Source: Candidatus Acidiferrum typicum
GTDB taxonomy: Bacteria > Acidobacteriota > Terriglobia > Acidiferrales > UBA7541
Direction: 5' to 3'
Assembly (NCBI GenBank): GCA_002478115.1
Contig: DLMH01000140.1
Span: 62,001 to 126,000 of the forward strand
DNA: 64,000 nucleotides
The notes beneath the pieces are model-generated. The model searched no databases. It saw only the letters and a list, made by a program, of their open reading frames with translations, and was not told the origin of the DNA. Below are positions 1-7,917 of this stretch, one piece after another. Position numbers and translations under genes: made by a program. Position 1 is the first letter of the stretch. Each line of letters begins with the position of its first letter.

Positions 1-402
1 CCGCCCTCCCAGAATCGTCAATATCCGGTTGCCCGCTTTCTTCAACGCCGCTGTCGTCGGATAGGCCAGCGCCGTTCCCACTCCGCCTCCCAGCACCGCC
101 ACCGTCCCGTATTTTTCAATCTCCGATGGCTTACCCAGCGGCCCCACCACGTCCAGAATCGCCCCGCCCGTTTCCAGCGCATTCAACTCGTAGGTCGTCT
201 TCCCCACAGCCTGCACCACAATCCGGATCGTTCCTTTTTCGCGGTCCGAACTCTCAATCGTGATCGGGATGCGCTCGCCCCTCTCATGCAGCCGCAATAT
301 CACAAACTGGCCTGCCTGATGTTTCTTCGCAATCCTCGGGACATCGATCACAAACCGCTTGATCCCCGGTGCAATGAATTGCGCATCCAAGATTCTGTAC
401 AT
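1..402 (-). CDS. NfnA/SudB-like FAD/NAD-binding reductase subunit, 3' end cut by window edge
   Basis: The 134 visible codons begin MYRILDAQFIAPGIKRFVID and show the N-terminal beta-barrel typical of ferredoxin-NADP reductase-like subunits of NfnAB and sulfide or dihydroorotate dehydrogenases, including AGQFVILRLHERGERIPIT (flavin site) and the start of the NAD lobe, AVLGGGVGTALAYP. Such subunits pass electrons between NAD(P)H, FAD and iron-sulfur partners; the C-terminal 2Fe-2S ligands lie outside the window. A purine-rich AAAGGGGAAAGG stretch precedes the ATG. It lies 75 bp downstream of the carbamate kinase gene on the same strand and probably belongs to the same transcript. A partner NfnB/GltD-like subunit is expected next, but this cannot be seen. 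Confidence 0.8.
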   Translation of the reverse strand, partial: MYRILDAQFIAPGIKRFVIDVPRIAKKHQAGQFVILRLHERGERIPITIESSDREKGTIRIVVQAVGKTTYELNALETGGAILDVVGPLGKPSEIEKYGTVAVLGGGVGTALAYPTTAALKKAGNRILTILGGR

Positions 403-477
403 GCCCGCCCTTTCCCCTTTGGAGTTTACCCGCGCACTTCACTTCGCGGCCATCTGTCGCGCCGCTTCTTCACAAAC

Positions 478-1452
478 TCAATGCACCGCCACGGTTTCGT
501 CCATCACTCCCAGCGGCGGCAAAATCTCCGTCCCTTCCGAACCGCCCAGCGCCAACCCGATGCTCTCCGGCGCCGTGATCAGCGCGCGCCGCCCGCCCGC
601 CTCCAGATACGCCAGCGCCGCCTCCACTTTCGGCCCCATGCTCCCCGCGGGAAACTCGCCGCGCATCAAGTACTCATGCGCCTTCGCCCAGCTCACATGA
701 AACAGCGGCCGCGCGTCGTCCTTCCCGTAGTTCAGGTACACATGCTTCACGCCGGTCGAAAACAGCAGCAGCTCCGCTTCCAAATCCCTCGCCATCAGCG
801 CCGAGCAGCGGTCCTTATCAATCACCGCCTCGCTCCCGCGCAGCCGCCCCGCCCGGCGCACCACCGGAATTCCTCCGCCGCCCGCCGCTATCACCACAAA
901 CCCCGCATCCAGGCACGCCCGGATCGCCTCAATTTCATAAATCCTTCGTGGGTGTGGCGAAGCCACCACCCTCCGCCAGCCTCGCCCCGCATCTTCCACC
1001 ACTTTCCAGCCAAACTGGTCGCGCCGCTGCTCCGCCTCTTCTCGCTGGTAAAACGGGCCGATCGGTTTGTCCGGCCGCAGAAACGCCGGATCATCCGCGT
1101 CAACAATCACTTGCGTGATCAGGCTCACCACCTTCTGCGGCATTCCTTTTTCATACAGCGTGTTGTCCAGAGTCTGCTGCAGCAGGTAGCCCATCGCACC
1201 TTCGGTCTCTGCCCCGCAAACGTCCAGATGCTGCGGCGTCCCCGCGCCCTGCGCCCTCTCCGATCGCAGCAGCGCTTCGCCCACCTGCGGGCCGTTCCCG
1301 TGCGTCACCACCACGCGGTATCCCTTTTGCAGCACCGCGCCAATTCCCTCACACGTTTCCCTCGCGTGCGCCTGCTGCTCCTCAAACGTGCCGCGCTCGT
1401 TTTCCCGCGTCAGCGAGTTCCCGCCAATCGCAATCACCGCAATCGGTTTCAT
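478..1452 (-). CDS. arcC: Carbamate kinase
   Basis: The 324-residue protein has the amino acid kinase fold signatures of carbamate kinase: AIGGNSL at residues 8-14, THGNGPQVG at 50-58, and a C-terminal segment with GSMGPKVEAA and ALITAPES. It interconverts carbamoyl phosphate plus ADP with carbamate plus ATP. Length is close to the family norm of about 310. It lies downstream of ornithine carbamoyltransferase in the same orientation, so the pair could run citrulline or carbamoyl-phosphate breakdown for ATP; no arginine deiminase gene is visible. A 175 bp gap filled by a palindromic repeat module separates it from the OTC gene. Confidence 0.93.
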   Translation of the reverse strand: MKPIAVIAIGGNSLTRENERGTFEEQQAHARETCEGIGAVLQKGYRVVVTHGNGPQVGEALLRSERAQGAGTPQHLDVCGAETEGAMGYLLQQTLDNTLYEKGMPQKVVSLITQVIVDADDPAFLRPDKPIGPFYQREEAEQRRDQFGWKVVEDAGRGWRRVVASPHPRRIYEIEAIRACLDAGFVVIAAGGGGIPVVRRAGRLRGSEAVIDKDRCSALMARDLEAELLLFSTGVKHVYLNYGKDDARPLFHVSWAKAHEYLMRGEFPAGSMGPKVEAALAYLEAGGRRALITAPESIGLALGGSEGTEILPPLGVMDETVAVH

Positions 1453-1506
1453 CGCTTATCTCGCATCCTTCTCGTCTCGAACAACTCTCGAAACTCCATC
1501 TTTTGT

Positions 1507-1591
1507 TGTGGCACAGTCACTCCTGACTGTGCTCTTGGGTTGCTCTTGCCTTCGTAGCGGCCGCCTGGCGTTTACCCCGACTTGGTCGGGG
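1507..1591. repeat. Intergenic palindromic repeat module between argF and arcC
   Basis: This holds three hairpin units. The first has arms GCACAGTCA and TGACTGTGC followed by TCTTGGGTT. The second is the motif GTAGCGGCCGCCT (1554-1566). The third is a perfect stem CCCCGAC/GTCGGGG at 1575-1591 with a TTG loop. The first unit recurs at 12562, 30390 and, inverted, at 32084; the second recurs at 36833 and 47084, inverted. It lies inside an apparent operon, so it may affect readthrough or mRNA stability between the two genes; that is inference. Confidence 0.8.
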
Positions 1592-1628
1592 AGGCGGGCG
1601 CCTTTCTTCAGCCCGTCCACGCCGCAAC

Positions 1629-2642
1629 CTACCTCTTCTTCCCGTTCTCCTCTTCCTGTCCCGCCATCAACGCCAGCAAAATCGCCTTATGCGCGTGCAG
1701 CCGGTTCTCCGCCTGTTCCAGCACCACCGACTGCAACCCGTCCACCACTTCGTCCGTAACCTCTTCGCCGCGATGTGCCGGCAGGCAATGCATGAACAGC
1801 GCGTCCGCCGGCGCCAGGTCCATCAGGTTTTCGTTCACCTGATACCCCGCAAAATTCCGACGCCGCTCTTCGCTCTCCTTTTCCTGCCCCATGCTCGTCC
1901 ACACATCCGTGTACACCGCGTCCGCCGTTCCCATCACTTCCTTCGCGTCTTGCACCACGCGAATCTCCGCCCCGGTACTTGAAGCGTCCGCGCGCGCTTC
2001 CATCAGCACGTCCTGATTCAGCTCGTACCCCGGCGGGCACACCATCGTGAAGTTCATGCCCACTTTCCCCGCCGCGTGCGCCAGCGCCAGCGCCACGTTG
2101 TTCCCGTCTCCCACGTACACCAGGTGCAGCCCCTTCAATTCGCCCTTGGCTTCCCGAATCGTCAGCAGATCCGCCACCGCCTGGCACGGGTGCAGCAGGT
2201 CCGTCAACGCGTTGATGATCGGCACGCGGGCTTCGTGCGCCATCTCTTCCAACAACGCCTGCGAAAACGTGCGCACGATCATCACGTCCACCCACCGTGA
2301 AAGATTCCGCGCCACGTCGCCCACGCTCTCTCGCTTCCCCAGCCCGATATCTCCCGGCGCCAGGTACACCGCGTGGCCCCCCAGTTGTTCAAATCCCACT
2401 TCAAACGTCACCCGCGTCCGCAGCGATGGCTTCTCGAAAATCAGGGCCGCCATCTTCCCCTGCAACACCGTGACGAACCCTTTGGGATGCGCTTTCACTT
2501 CCGCCGCCAGCTTCAGCAGCCCTTCCATTTCCGTAATCGTGATGTCGTGCAACGACAGGAAATCCCGCTTATGCGCTCCCAGTGCTGGCTTCAGATGCCA
2601 CGGCGTTACTGTCGGCATGGCGCCCAAACGTTTGCGGTACAT
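1629..2642 (-). CDS. argF: Ornithine carbamoyltransferase
   Basis: The 337-residue protein carries the carbamoyl-phosphate loop SLRTR (73-77), HPCQ (151-154), the ornithine-side SMG loop in DVWTSMGQE (about 250) and HCLP (285-288), which together identify an ornithine transcarbamylase rather than an aspartate enzyme. It makes citrulline from ornithine and carbamoyl phosphate, or runs in reverse. The ATG at 2642 has a GAGAGGAG ribosome binding site that overlaps the stop of the preceding gene, 12 bp away, suggesting translational coupling. An alternative start is Met9. Context with carbamate kinase would fit a catabolic role, but sequence alone cannot separate this from arginine biosynthesis. 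Confidence 0.93.
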   Translation of the reverse strand: MYRKRLGAMPTVTPWHLKPALGAHKRDFLSLHDITITEMEGLLKLAAEVKAHPKGFVTVLQGKMAALIFEKPSLRTRVTFEVGFEQLGGHAVYLAPGDIGLGKRESVGDVARNLSRWVDVMIVRTFSQALLEEMAHEARVPIINALTDLLHPCQAVADLLTIREAKGELKGLHLVYVGDGNNVALALAHAAGKVGMNFTMVCPPGYELNQDVLMEARADASSTGAEIRVVQDAKEVMGTADAVYTDVWTSMGQEKESEERRRNFAGYQVNENLMDLAPADALFMHCLPAHRGEEVTDEVVDGLQSVVLEQAENRLHAHKAILLALMAGQEEENGKKR

Positions 2643-2654
2643 GTGCGTCTCCTC

Positions 2655-3989
2655 TCACCCCACCTTCACTTCCACTTCCTTCTGCACGAATCGCCGCATC
2701 ACTTCTGCCAGCGTCAGCTTGCTGCGTTCCACCACTTCATACGTCACACGCAGCGACGGCTGCCCGATCGCGATCAGGTGCCGCAAATCGATAGGCGTCG
2801 CGATCAGCACAAAGTCGCACGGTGTCCGCCGGATCGTTTCCTGCAGGTCCGCCAGTTGCTTCTCGCTGTAGCCCATCGCCGGCAGCAGCGCCCCCACATG
2901 CGGGAACTTCACGAACGTATCGCGAATGCTTCCCACCGCGTACGGCCGCGGATCCACCAGCGTTGCCCCCGCTCTCTGCGCGCCAATCACGCCCGCGCCC
3001 AGCGCCATCTCTCCGTGTGTCAGCGATGGCCCGTCTTCAATTACCAGCACGCGTGCGCCGCGCAGCTTTTCGGCCGCCTCCACTTTTACCAGCGATTCGG
3101 CTTCGATGACCTCCGCCTTCGGATTCCGCTGTCGCACGTTTTGCCGCACGATCTCCACCGCCTCCGGCCGCGCCGAATCCACCTTGTTGATCACCACCAC
3201 GTTTGCCCGCAGCAAATTCACCTCGCCCGGGTGATATAGCACTTCATGCCCCGCGCGGTGCGGGTCCACCACCACGATCTCCAGGTCCGGAAACACAAAC
3301 GGCGTATCGTTGTTCCCGCCGTCCCAGATGATTACATCCGCTTCCTTCTCCGCTTCCGCCACAATCGCCGCGTAATCCACTCCGGCATACACAATCGTTC
3401 CGCTCTGCACGTGCGGTTCGTATTCTTCTCTCTCTTCGATCGTGCACTGCTCCCGGTCCAGGTCCGCCGCTTCCGCAAATCGCTGCACCCGCTGCTTCTT
3501 CAAATTTCCATACGGCATCGGATGGCGAATCGCCACCGTCTTCAGCCCCATATCCTTCAGCAATTGCGCCACGCGCCTCGATACCGGACTCTTTCCGCAT
3601 CCCGTCCGCGTCGCGCAAATAGACACCACCGGCACCGTCGCCGCCAGCATCGTTCTCTCCGCGCTCAACATCTGGAAATCCGCTCCCGCCGCCAGCGCCC
3701 GCGACGCCAGGTTCATCACCTTGACGTGCGACACGTCGCTGTAGGAAAACACCGCCACGTTCACCTTTTCGTCCCGGATCAACCGCTCCAACTCTTCCTC
3801 CGGCACAATCGGTATTCCATCTGGATACAGCGGCCCGGCCAGCTCTTTCGGGTAGTTCCTTCCCGCTATGTCTGGTATTTGTGTCGCTGTGAACGCCACC
3901 ACGTGGCTCCAGGGATCCTCCCGGTAACACACATTGAAATTATGAAAATCACGGCCTGCTGCTCCTAGAATCACGATTCGTTGTTGCAT
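2655..3989 (-). CDS. Cyclic 2,3-diphosphoglycerate synthetase-like P-loop protein
   Basis: The 444-residue protein starts with a Rossmann-like segment (QRIVILGAAGRDFHNFN) and then a Walker A motif, TRTGCGKS at 127-134, followed by IIWDGGNNDTPF and VVINKVD, which look like a Walker B and a guanine-specificity-type NKxD motif. This architecture matches proteins annotated as cyclic 2,3-diphosphoglycerate synthetase or as GTPases in bacteria. In methanogens the enzyme closes the cyclic thermoprotectant from 2,3-DPG; a different role is likely here. It is the first gene of a run with OTC, carbamate kinase and NfnA, and has a strong CACCGGAGG site 7 bp before its ATG. Function in this context is unknown. 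Confidence 0.75.
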   Translation of the reverse strand: MQQRIVILGAAGRDFHNFNVCYREDPWSHVVAFTATQIPDIAGRNYPKELAGPLYPDGIPIVPEEELERLIRDEKVNVAVFSYSDVSHVKVMNLASRALAAGADFQMLSAERTMLAATVPVVSICATRTGCGKSPVSRRVAQLLKDMGLKTVAIRHPMPYGNLKKQRVQRFAEAADLDREQCTIEEREEYEPHVQSGTIVYAGVDYAAIVAEAEKEADVIIWDGGNNDTPFVFPDLEIVVVDPHRAGHEVLYHPGEVNLLRANVVVINKVDSARPEAVEIVRQNVRQRNPKAEVIEAESLVKVEAAEKLRGARVLVIEDGPSLTHGEMALGAGVIGAQRAGATLVDPRPYAVGSIRDTFVKFPHVGALLPAMGYSEKQLADLQETIRRTPCDFVLIATPIDLRHLIAIGQPSLRVTYEVVERSKLTLAEVMRRFVQKEVEVKVG

Positions 3990-4054
3990 AAAATTACCTC
4001 CGGTGAGGAGTCTCGAGGGACCATTGAGTAAGGAAGGCCCAGGTTCTGAAGTAC

Positions 4055-4123
4055 GTCTATTACAGTCACAAAGCCTGCAAGCCGAAAGCCACCTGCACGG
4101 GCCATGTCGTTACAGTAATAGTC
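4055..4123. promoter_or_regulatory. Inverted repeat upstream of the OTC/carbamate kinase operon
   Basis: The arms GTCTATTACAGTCAC (4055-4069) and GTTACAGTAATAGTC (4109-4123) match as inverted copies at 12 of 15 positions. They lie 66-134 bp upstream of the first start codon at 3989. A second small palindrome, GTCT...AGAC around TATATAAAA, follows at 4121-4137. Two separated half sites upstream of an operon suggest binding of a transcription factor dimer. No regulator gene is adjacent, and I did not find a convincing -35/-10 pair. Confidence 0.45.
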
Positions 4124-4390
4124 TGTATATAAAAGACTTATGGAGGCCCACGGAAGGGAATTTCCCGCCCCACGCGCCCCTCCTGAGAATAGCGACCCAA
4201 CCCCCCACCCCACTCTGCGCCAATCCACCCACCCCCGCCAGCCCCATCCTGCCATCCCAACGGCAGGCCCGCGCCTCTTGTGGACTCGCCCAATATGTCA
4301 TCCCGACCGTAAGCCCGCGCCGTTTGCGGGCCGAAGTGGAGGGATCGTGGCCAGACTCATACGCGACAAATGCCGCTGAGACTACACCGT

Positions 4391-4482
4391 CCCCGAGCGC
4401 CGGAGGCGCGCCATAAGTTAGCCCAGCCCGTAAGGGCTGGGATCAGGTTCACCCAGAACCCCGAGCGCCGTAGGTGCGGCAC
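4391..4482. repeat. Composite palindromic repeat in non-coding region
   Basis: Two direct copies of CCCCGAGCGCCG followed by AGGCGCG or TAGGTGCGGC occur at 4391-4410 and 4459-4482. Between them is a perfect hairpin, CCCAGCCC/GGGCTGGG, at 4422-4441 with a GTAA loop. This resembles the extragenic palindromes scattered in acidobacterial and planctomycete genomes. It lies in the 1.1 kb stretch without a supported gene. Confidence 0.7.
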
Positions 4483-4551
4483 ATCCCGCCGAAGAAGAAT
4501 TGCAGATTTCTCCAAACATGGAGATCGTCAGCGAGACGGATTGCGGATTAG

Positions 4552-4640
4552 CGGCGTCAATGTCGGCGGGAGATGCAAAATTGTCGGCGCGCCGACATTA
4601 TTAAAATATCTATATAACCAACCAGTATTCGAATAAGAGA
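4552..4640. other. Perfect 16 bp palindrome followed by AT-rich tract
   Basis: TGTCGGCGCGCCGACA at 4582-4597 is a perfect palindrome. The half site TGTCGGCG also occurs alone at 4560-4567. An unusually AT-rich run follows (4598-4640), standing out in a GC-rich region. It could be a protein-binding site or remnant promoter, but no convincing gene starts downstream on either strand. Confidence 0.4.
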
Positions 4641-4865
4641 GATTTTATTGCAAAGCGGGAATGGCCCGTAGAATCAGAGAGTTAGCGCGGGCATCTTCGA
4701 ATGAAATGGGGTAAATTCGCGTGGGCTATGTGCGAGATTTCGAAATTAGGGCCGACAGTGGTGCGAAAAGAGGAGCGGGATTCGAGTTCGCAGAGGCAAA
4801 TCGCTGTGCCCTCTGTAACTGTCACTTTCAAGAACGAGGGAGGGGGCAGCACCAGACGCGGAACT
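4641..4865. other. Non-coding stretch, no supported gene
   Basis: Short open frames on the plus strand (for example 4721-4933, whose product contains RCALCNCHF) show no family resemblance and no good ribosome binding site. I see nothing else here; it may contain gene remnants. Confidence 0.4.
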
Positions 4866-5098
4866 GGCCCGACGGGGAATTGAGTCGATTATTTTTTGTC
4901 AGGCCATCACTGGCTAGGATACAACTTTTGTAATTCACCGCGAAGTAGAGATATACGGAGGGTGCCCCAGGTTCGGTTTTTTACCTGGGTCTTGGGGTTT
5001 CCGATATTCAGCAACAGGGGCGCGACTACTCTTCACTCTCACCCACACTAGAATACTTGCAGTACAGATGCCGAAACGCCCGTGCGTCAAGCCTGCGC
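4866..5098 (-). pseudogene. Decayed copy of the metH 3' end and adjacent spacer
   Basis: This stretch aligns along its length with 7877-8110. On the minus strand its end reads ...YCKYSSVGESEE and a TAG stop, matching the MetH C-terminus CAYFSVGESEE in frame, while the middle repeats the spacer hairpin and the far part matches the first codons of the HtrA-TPR gene but with stops. The hairpin arms differ from the intact copy (CCCAGGT/ACCTGGG at 4966-4972 and 4983-4989) yet still pair. It is a non-functional duplicate that marks the outer edge of the 4.9-7.9 kb block. Confidence 0.8.
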
Positions 5099-5145
5099 CA
5101 CCCGCATGCGATACAGAAAATTACGTCTGACTTTGGGCTGACCCG

Positions 5146-6251
5146 TCACAGTTTTTCCACCTCCGCAGCGATGTCCGGGTTGTTGGCCACGGCAATCGCT
5201 TTCACCTTGGCAATGTATTCATCTGAAACCCTGTGCTCGCGCAGGCCGCAGACAATGAGACGGACATAGTCAGTATTCGTCTTCAAGCCAGGCTTAGGGC
5301 ATTTGACGGTGTAGGTCATCGCCTGCACGACCGCACCGTTCGGGCGGCAGACCGCGATTGTCTCCCGTTTGTAGTTCGTGCCCTCGACATCGTCAAGCGA
5401 CTTACGCTTGCGGCCTTGGCTATTTTGCAGCCAATAAGGTAATCGGGGACTTCGTAGAGCACGCCCCAGACCTTACCCCCGGGCCTTCTCACAATGTCCG
5501 AGGCGGCGCAACCGCGCCCGGCGCTCTGAACATCGAACGCAAGCTCGAAATCTTCGACGGTTTCAGCGATGTCGAGGAACTGCGCATCGCCGCACAGCCG
5601 GTTGTTGCTGTTGATCTCACTACCCAAGCAATTGGAGCCGTATTGAAACACGAGCGCCATTGGTTCCTCCACTCGTCGGTCGTTCCAGAGCTCGAACAAT
5701 TCAAGCAGCTCGGCAACGGCGGCCGTCGCTTGCTCTCGGCTGACGTCTCGTGAATTAAACAGCCCTTCGGCCTCGTGTTTAAGATCGTTCACCTCGTCCC
5801 AGACCTTGTCCAGATTCGTGTGTAGCCACTCGGAAAACTCAGGCTCCACGATCTTAAGAAGGGCAGCCTTGTACAAGCCACAAGTCTCCTTTCCCGAAAC
5901 AACCTTCAAACCGCGATGATACGCCGCTGCAATCCGAAAGAGAGCGCTGTTGAAGTAAAAACCAGCCAACCATTTGCTCGACGTTCTCACTATTCCCTCA
6001 GCGACATTTTCAGCTCGCTTGACTACCGTTGGAACTTCAATTGGCCCATTCCTTTCTACAAAATTGTTGTGTCTCGCAAAAATGAGCGCGTACAAGACAC
6101 CGAGAAAGTCATCAAGCGTAGCCACGAGGAAATGGCTTTTCTGGGCGTGTGGGGACCGGAGCAAAGTAAGAATCCTTGCGCCATAGTCCGCCAGTTCCTT
6201 GTCTCCTGGGTCAGTCAAGTCCAATCTCAGAAACGATTCATATCGGCTCAT
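5146..6251 (-). pseudogene. Two-domain protein with gamma-glutamylcyclotransferase-like domain, frameshifted
   Basis: The ATG at 6251 has an AGGAG site 8 nt upstream. Residues 1-185 are mostly helical with VNDLKHEAEG near 154-163, which recalls HEPN-like helical domains, although I cannot confirm an RxxxxH motif. From residue 190 the sequence switches to a GGCT/AIG2-type fold, with the diagnostic YGSN at 194-197 and GVLYEVPDYLIG near 250. The reading frame then slips by -1 around 5395-5430: the other frame continues with RKSLDDVEGTNYKRETIAV and AMTYTVKCPKPGLKTN to the stop at 5146, exactly the expected second half of the fold. It is either a real disruption, an assembly error or a programmed shift. 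The gene sits 31 bp downstream of the HtrA-TPR gene and is probably cotranscribed. Confidence 0.7.
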
Positions 6252-6282
6252 ATGTCGCTCCTGCGCCCGGTTTGCTCCGAGT

Positions 6283-7917
6283 TCACGGCGAGACGATTTC
6301 CCGAAAGAACTTGTCGGCCAAACCAGGGTTGATCTGTTTCAGCGTCTCGTAGACCTGCATGACTTTTGTCCGGTTGCCTTGTACGGCGTACACAATACCG
6401 AGGTTAAACCAAGCTTCCTGAAATTCAGGTTGCAGGCGGATTGCCTCTTGGAAAGCTCTTATGGCATCGTCGTAGCGGTTCGTGTCCATGTAGGCGAGGC
6501 CGATGTTTCCCCAGGCGTGTACCCCGTTGGGCTTGAGACGGATGGCTTCCCGTAGCGCGTTGATCGCGTTGTCGTAGTGCTTCAAGTTAACGTAGGCGAG
6601 ACCGAGATTGCCCCAGGCTTCAGCAAGGTCGGGATTCAGGCGGATAGCCTCCCGGTAGGCCTCGGTCGCGTCGTCGTATCGAGCTAAATCATCATAATCG
6701 CAGCCGAGATTGTACCAGGCCTTAGCGAAGCGTGGCCTTTGACTAATCGCCTCTTGGAATGCTCTGATAGCATCGGCATATCGCGTTGACTGTGAGTAGC
6801 TGATTCCGAGTTGATTCCACGAATCGGCATCGCTAGGATCCAAACGGATTGCTTCTTGTAACGCTTTGATTGCCTCATCCTCGTGGCCCGAGTGCGAATA
6901 AGCGATGCCCAGATTGCTCCAGGCCCCGGCCAAGCCTGGCTTGAGGCGGATTGCCTCCTGGTAGGCTTTGATTGCATCTTCGTATCGGTTTGAATCCATG
7001 TAAGCAACTCCGAGATTGCTCCATGGCACGGCAACGCCAGGTGTAAGACGGATGCTTTCCTTGAAGGCGTGGATGGCTTTGTCGTAATCCTGATTATCTA
7101 AAGCGTCGATACCGAGCTCTGTCCAAGCTATGCTCTCAAAAATTGCGGCCCGACCGGGTTTGCTCTTAGCGGCAGCACTGGACTTTACGAGGGAGCGAAC
7201 CCACTCCCCAGGAAGGGCAAAATTCAGGTTCTGTCCTTCCTTGACATAAAAGGTGGTGATGCCGACAAGGCGACCCTGCGAATCAAAAAGTCCACCGCCA
7301 CTCGATCCGGGAGAGATGGCGGCAGAAGTCTGAATGACACGCATGTCTCCGAACTCACGCAGGCCGGAGATGAGCCCCTCGGACATGGTCAGCTCTAAGC
7401 CCTCGGGCGAACCGATGGCATAGACGCGCTCACCGACAACAAGGCTGGCGGAAGTACGCACGAGCACGGTCGGGGCCGCGAGCCCTTGGGCCTTCAACTG
7501 ACAGAGGTCGTGGTCCGAGTCGAGGTGGGTGATGGTGGCAGTCCACGTTCGAGAACCGCGCTTTAAACGCCATGAGACACCATCATCGATGACGTGCTTG
7601 TTTGTGACGACCTCACCTGGAGCGATGGCTACAGCACTGCCCTTCGCTACCACCGAGCCGCTGGTATCGAGAGTTTCAACAACAAAAACGGAGGGCGCGA
7701 GACGCTTATAGAGTTCCTTTGGTGAGAGCGCGGCCAGCGGTTCACCGTCCTTTCTTTCTTGCTCTGGCGAATGAGGCGAGGCGGACTGACCGATAGCAGG
7801 AAGATTCAAAAACACAAATAGGGGCGAGAGAAGAAGAGCCGAAAAAAAGAAATGAATTCCAATGCCCAAAGCGCTTGGCCCGGCAGGAATTGAGTTACAT
7901 GTTTTGTTTGCGGGCAT
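6283..7917 (-). CDS. Secreted trypsin-like (HtrA-type) serine protease with C-terminal TPR array
   Basis: A hydrophobic segment at about residues 18-42 suggests a signal peptide or anchor. A chymotrypsin-fold protease domain follows, with the His in TNKHVI, the Asp in DSDHDL and the nucleophile in PGSSGG (about residues 108, 137 and 206 from this ATG). No PDZ domain is visible; instead the last 280 residues form at least eight tetratricopeptide repeats of the AIRAFQEAIRLKP type. It would cleave or sense proteins outside the cytoplasm, with the TPRs binding a partner. A TTG nine bases upstream is an alternative start. It lies directly next to the metH tail repeat, and its 3' neighbour is the frameshifted GGCT gene. 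Base composition looks less GC-rich than in neighbouring housekeeping genes, which could reflect transfer. Confidence 0.85.
   Translation of the reverse strand: MPANKTCNSIPAGPSALGIGIHFFFSALLLSPLFVFLNLPAIGQSASPHSPEQERKDGEPLAALSPKELYKRLAPSVFVVETLDTSGSVVAKGSAVAIAPGEVVTNKHVIDDGVSWRLKRGSRTWTATITHLDSDHDLCQLKAQGLAAPTVLVRTSASLVVGERVYAIGSPEGLELTMSEGLISGLREFGDMRVIQTSAAISPGSSGGGLFDSQGRLVGITTFYVKEGQNLNFALPGEWVRSLVKSSAAAKSKPGRAAIFESIAWTELGIDALDNQDYDKAIHAFKESIRLTPGVAVPWSNLGVAYMDSNRYEDAIKAYQEAIRLKPGLAGAWSNLGIAYSHSGHEDEAIKALQEAIRLDPSDADSWNQLGISYSQSTRYADAIRAFQEAISQRPRFAKAWYNLGCDYDDLARYDDATEAYREAIRLNPDLAEAWGNLGLAYVNLKHYDNAINALREAIRLKPNGVHAWGNIGLAYMDTNRYDDAIRAFQEAIRLQPEFQEAWFNLGIVYAVQGNRTKVMQVYETLKQINPGLADKFFREIVSP

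Noticed and set aside
4721..4933. Small plus-strand open frame with two close cysteines (RCALCNCHF)
   Set aside because: No ribosome binding site, no family resemblance, and it runs into the decayed metH-tail copy.
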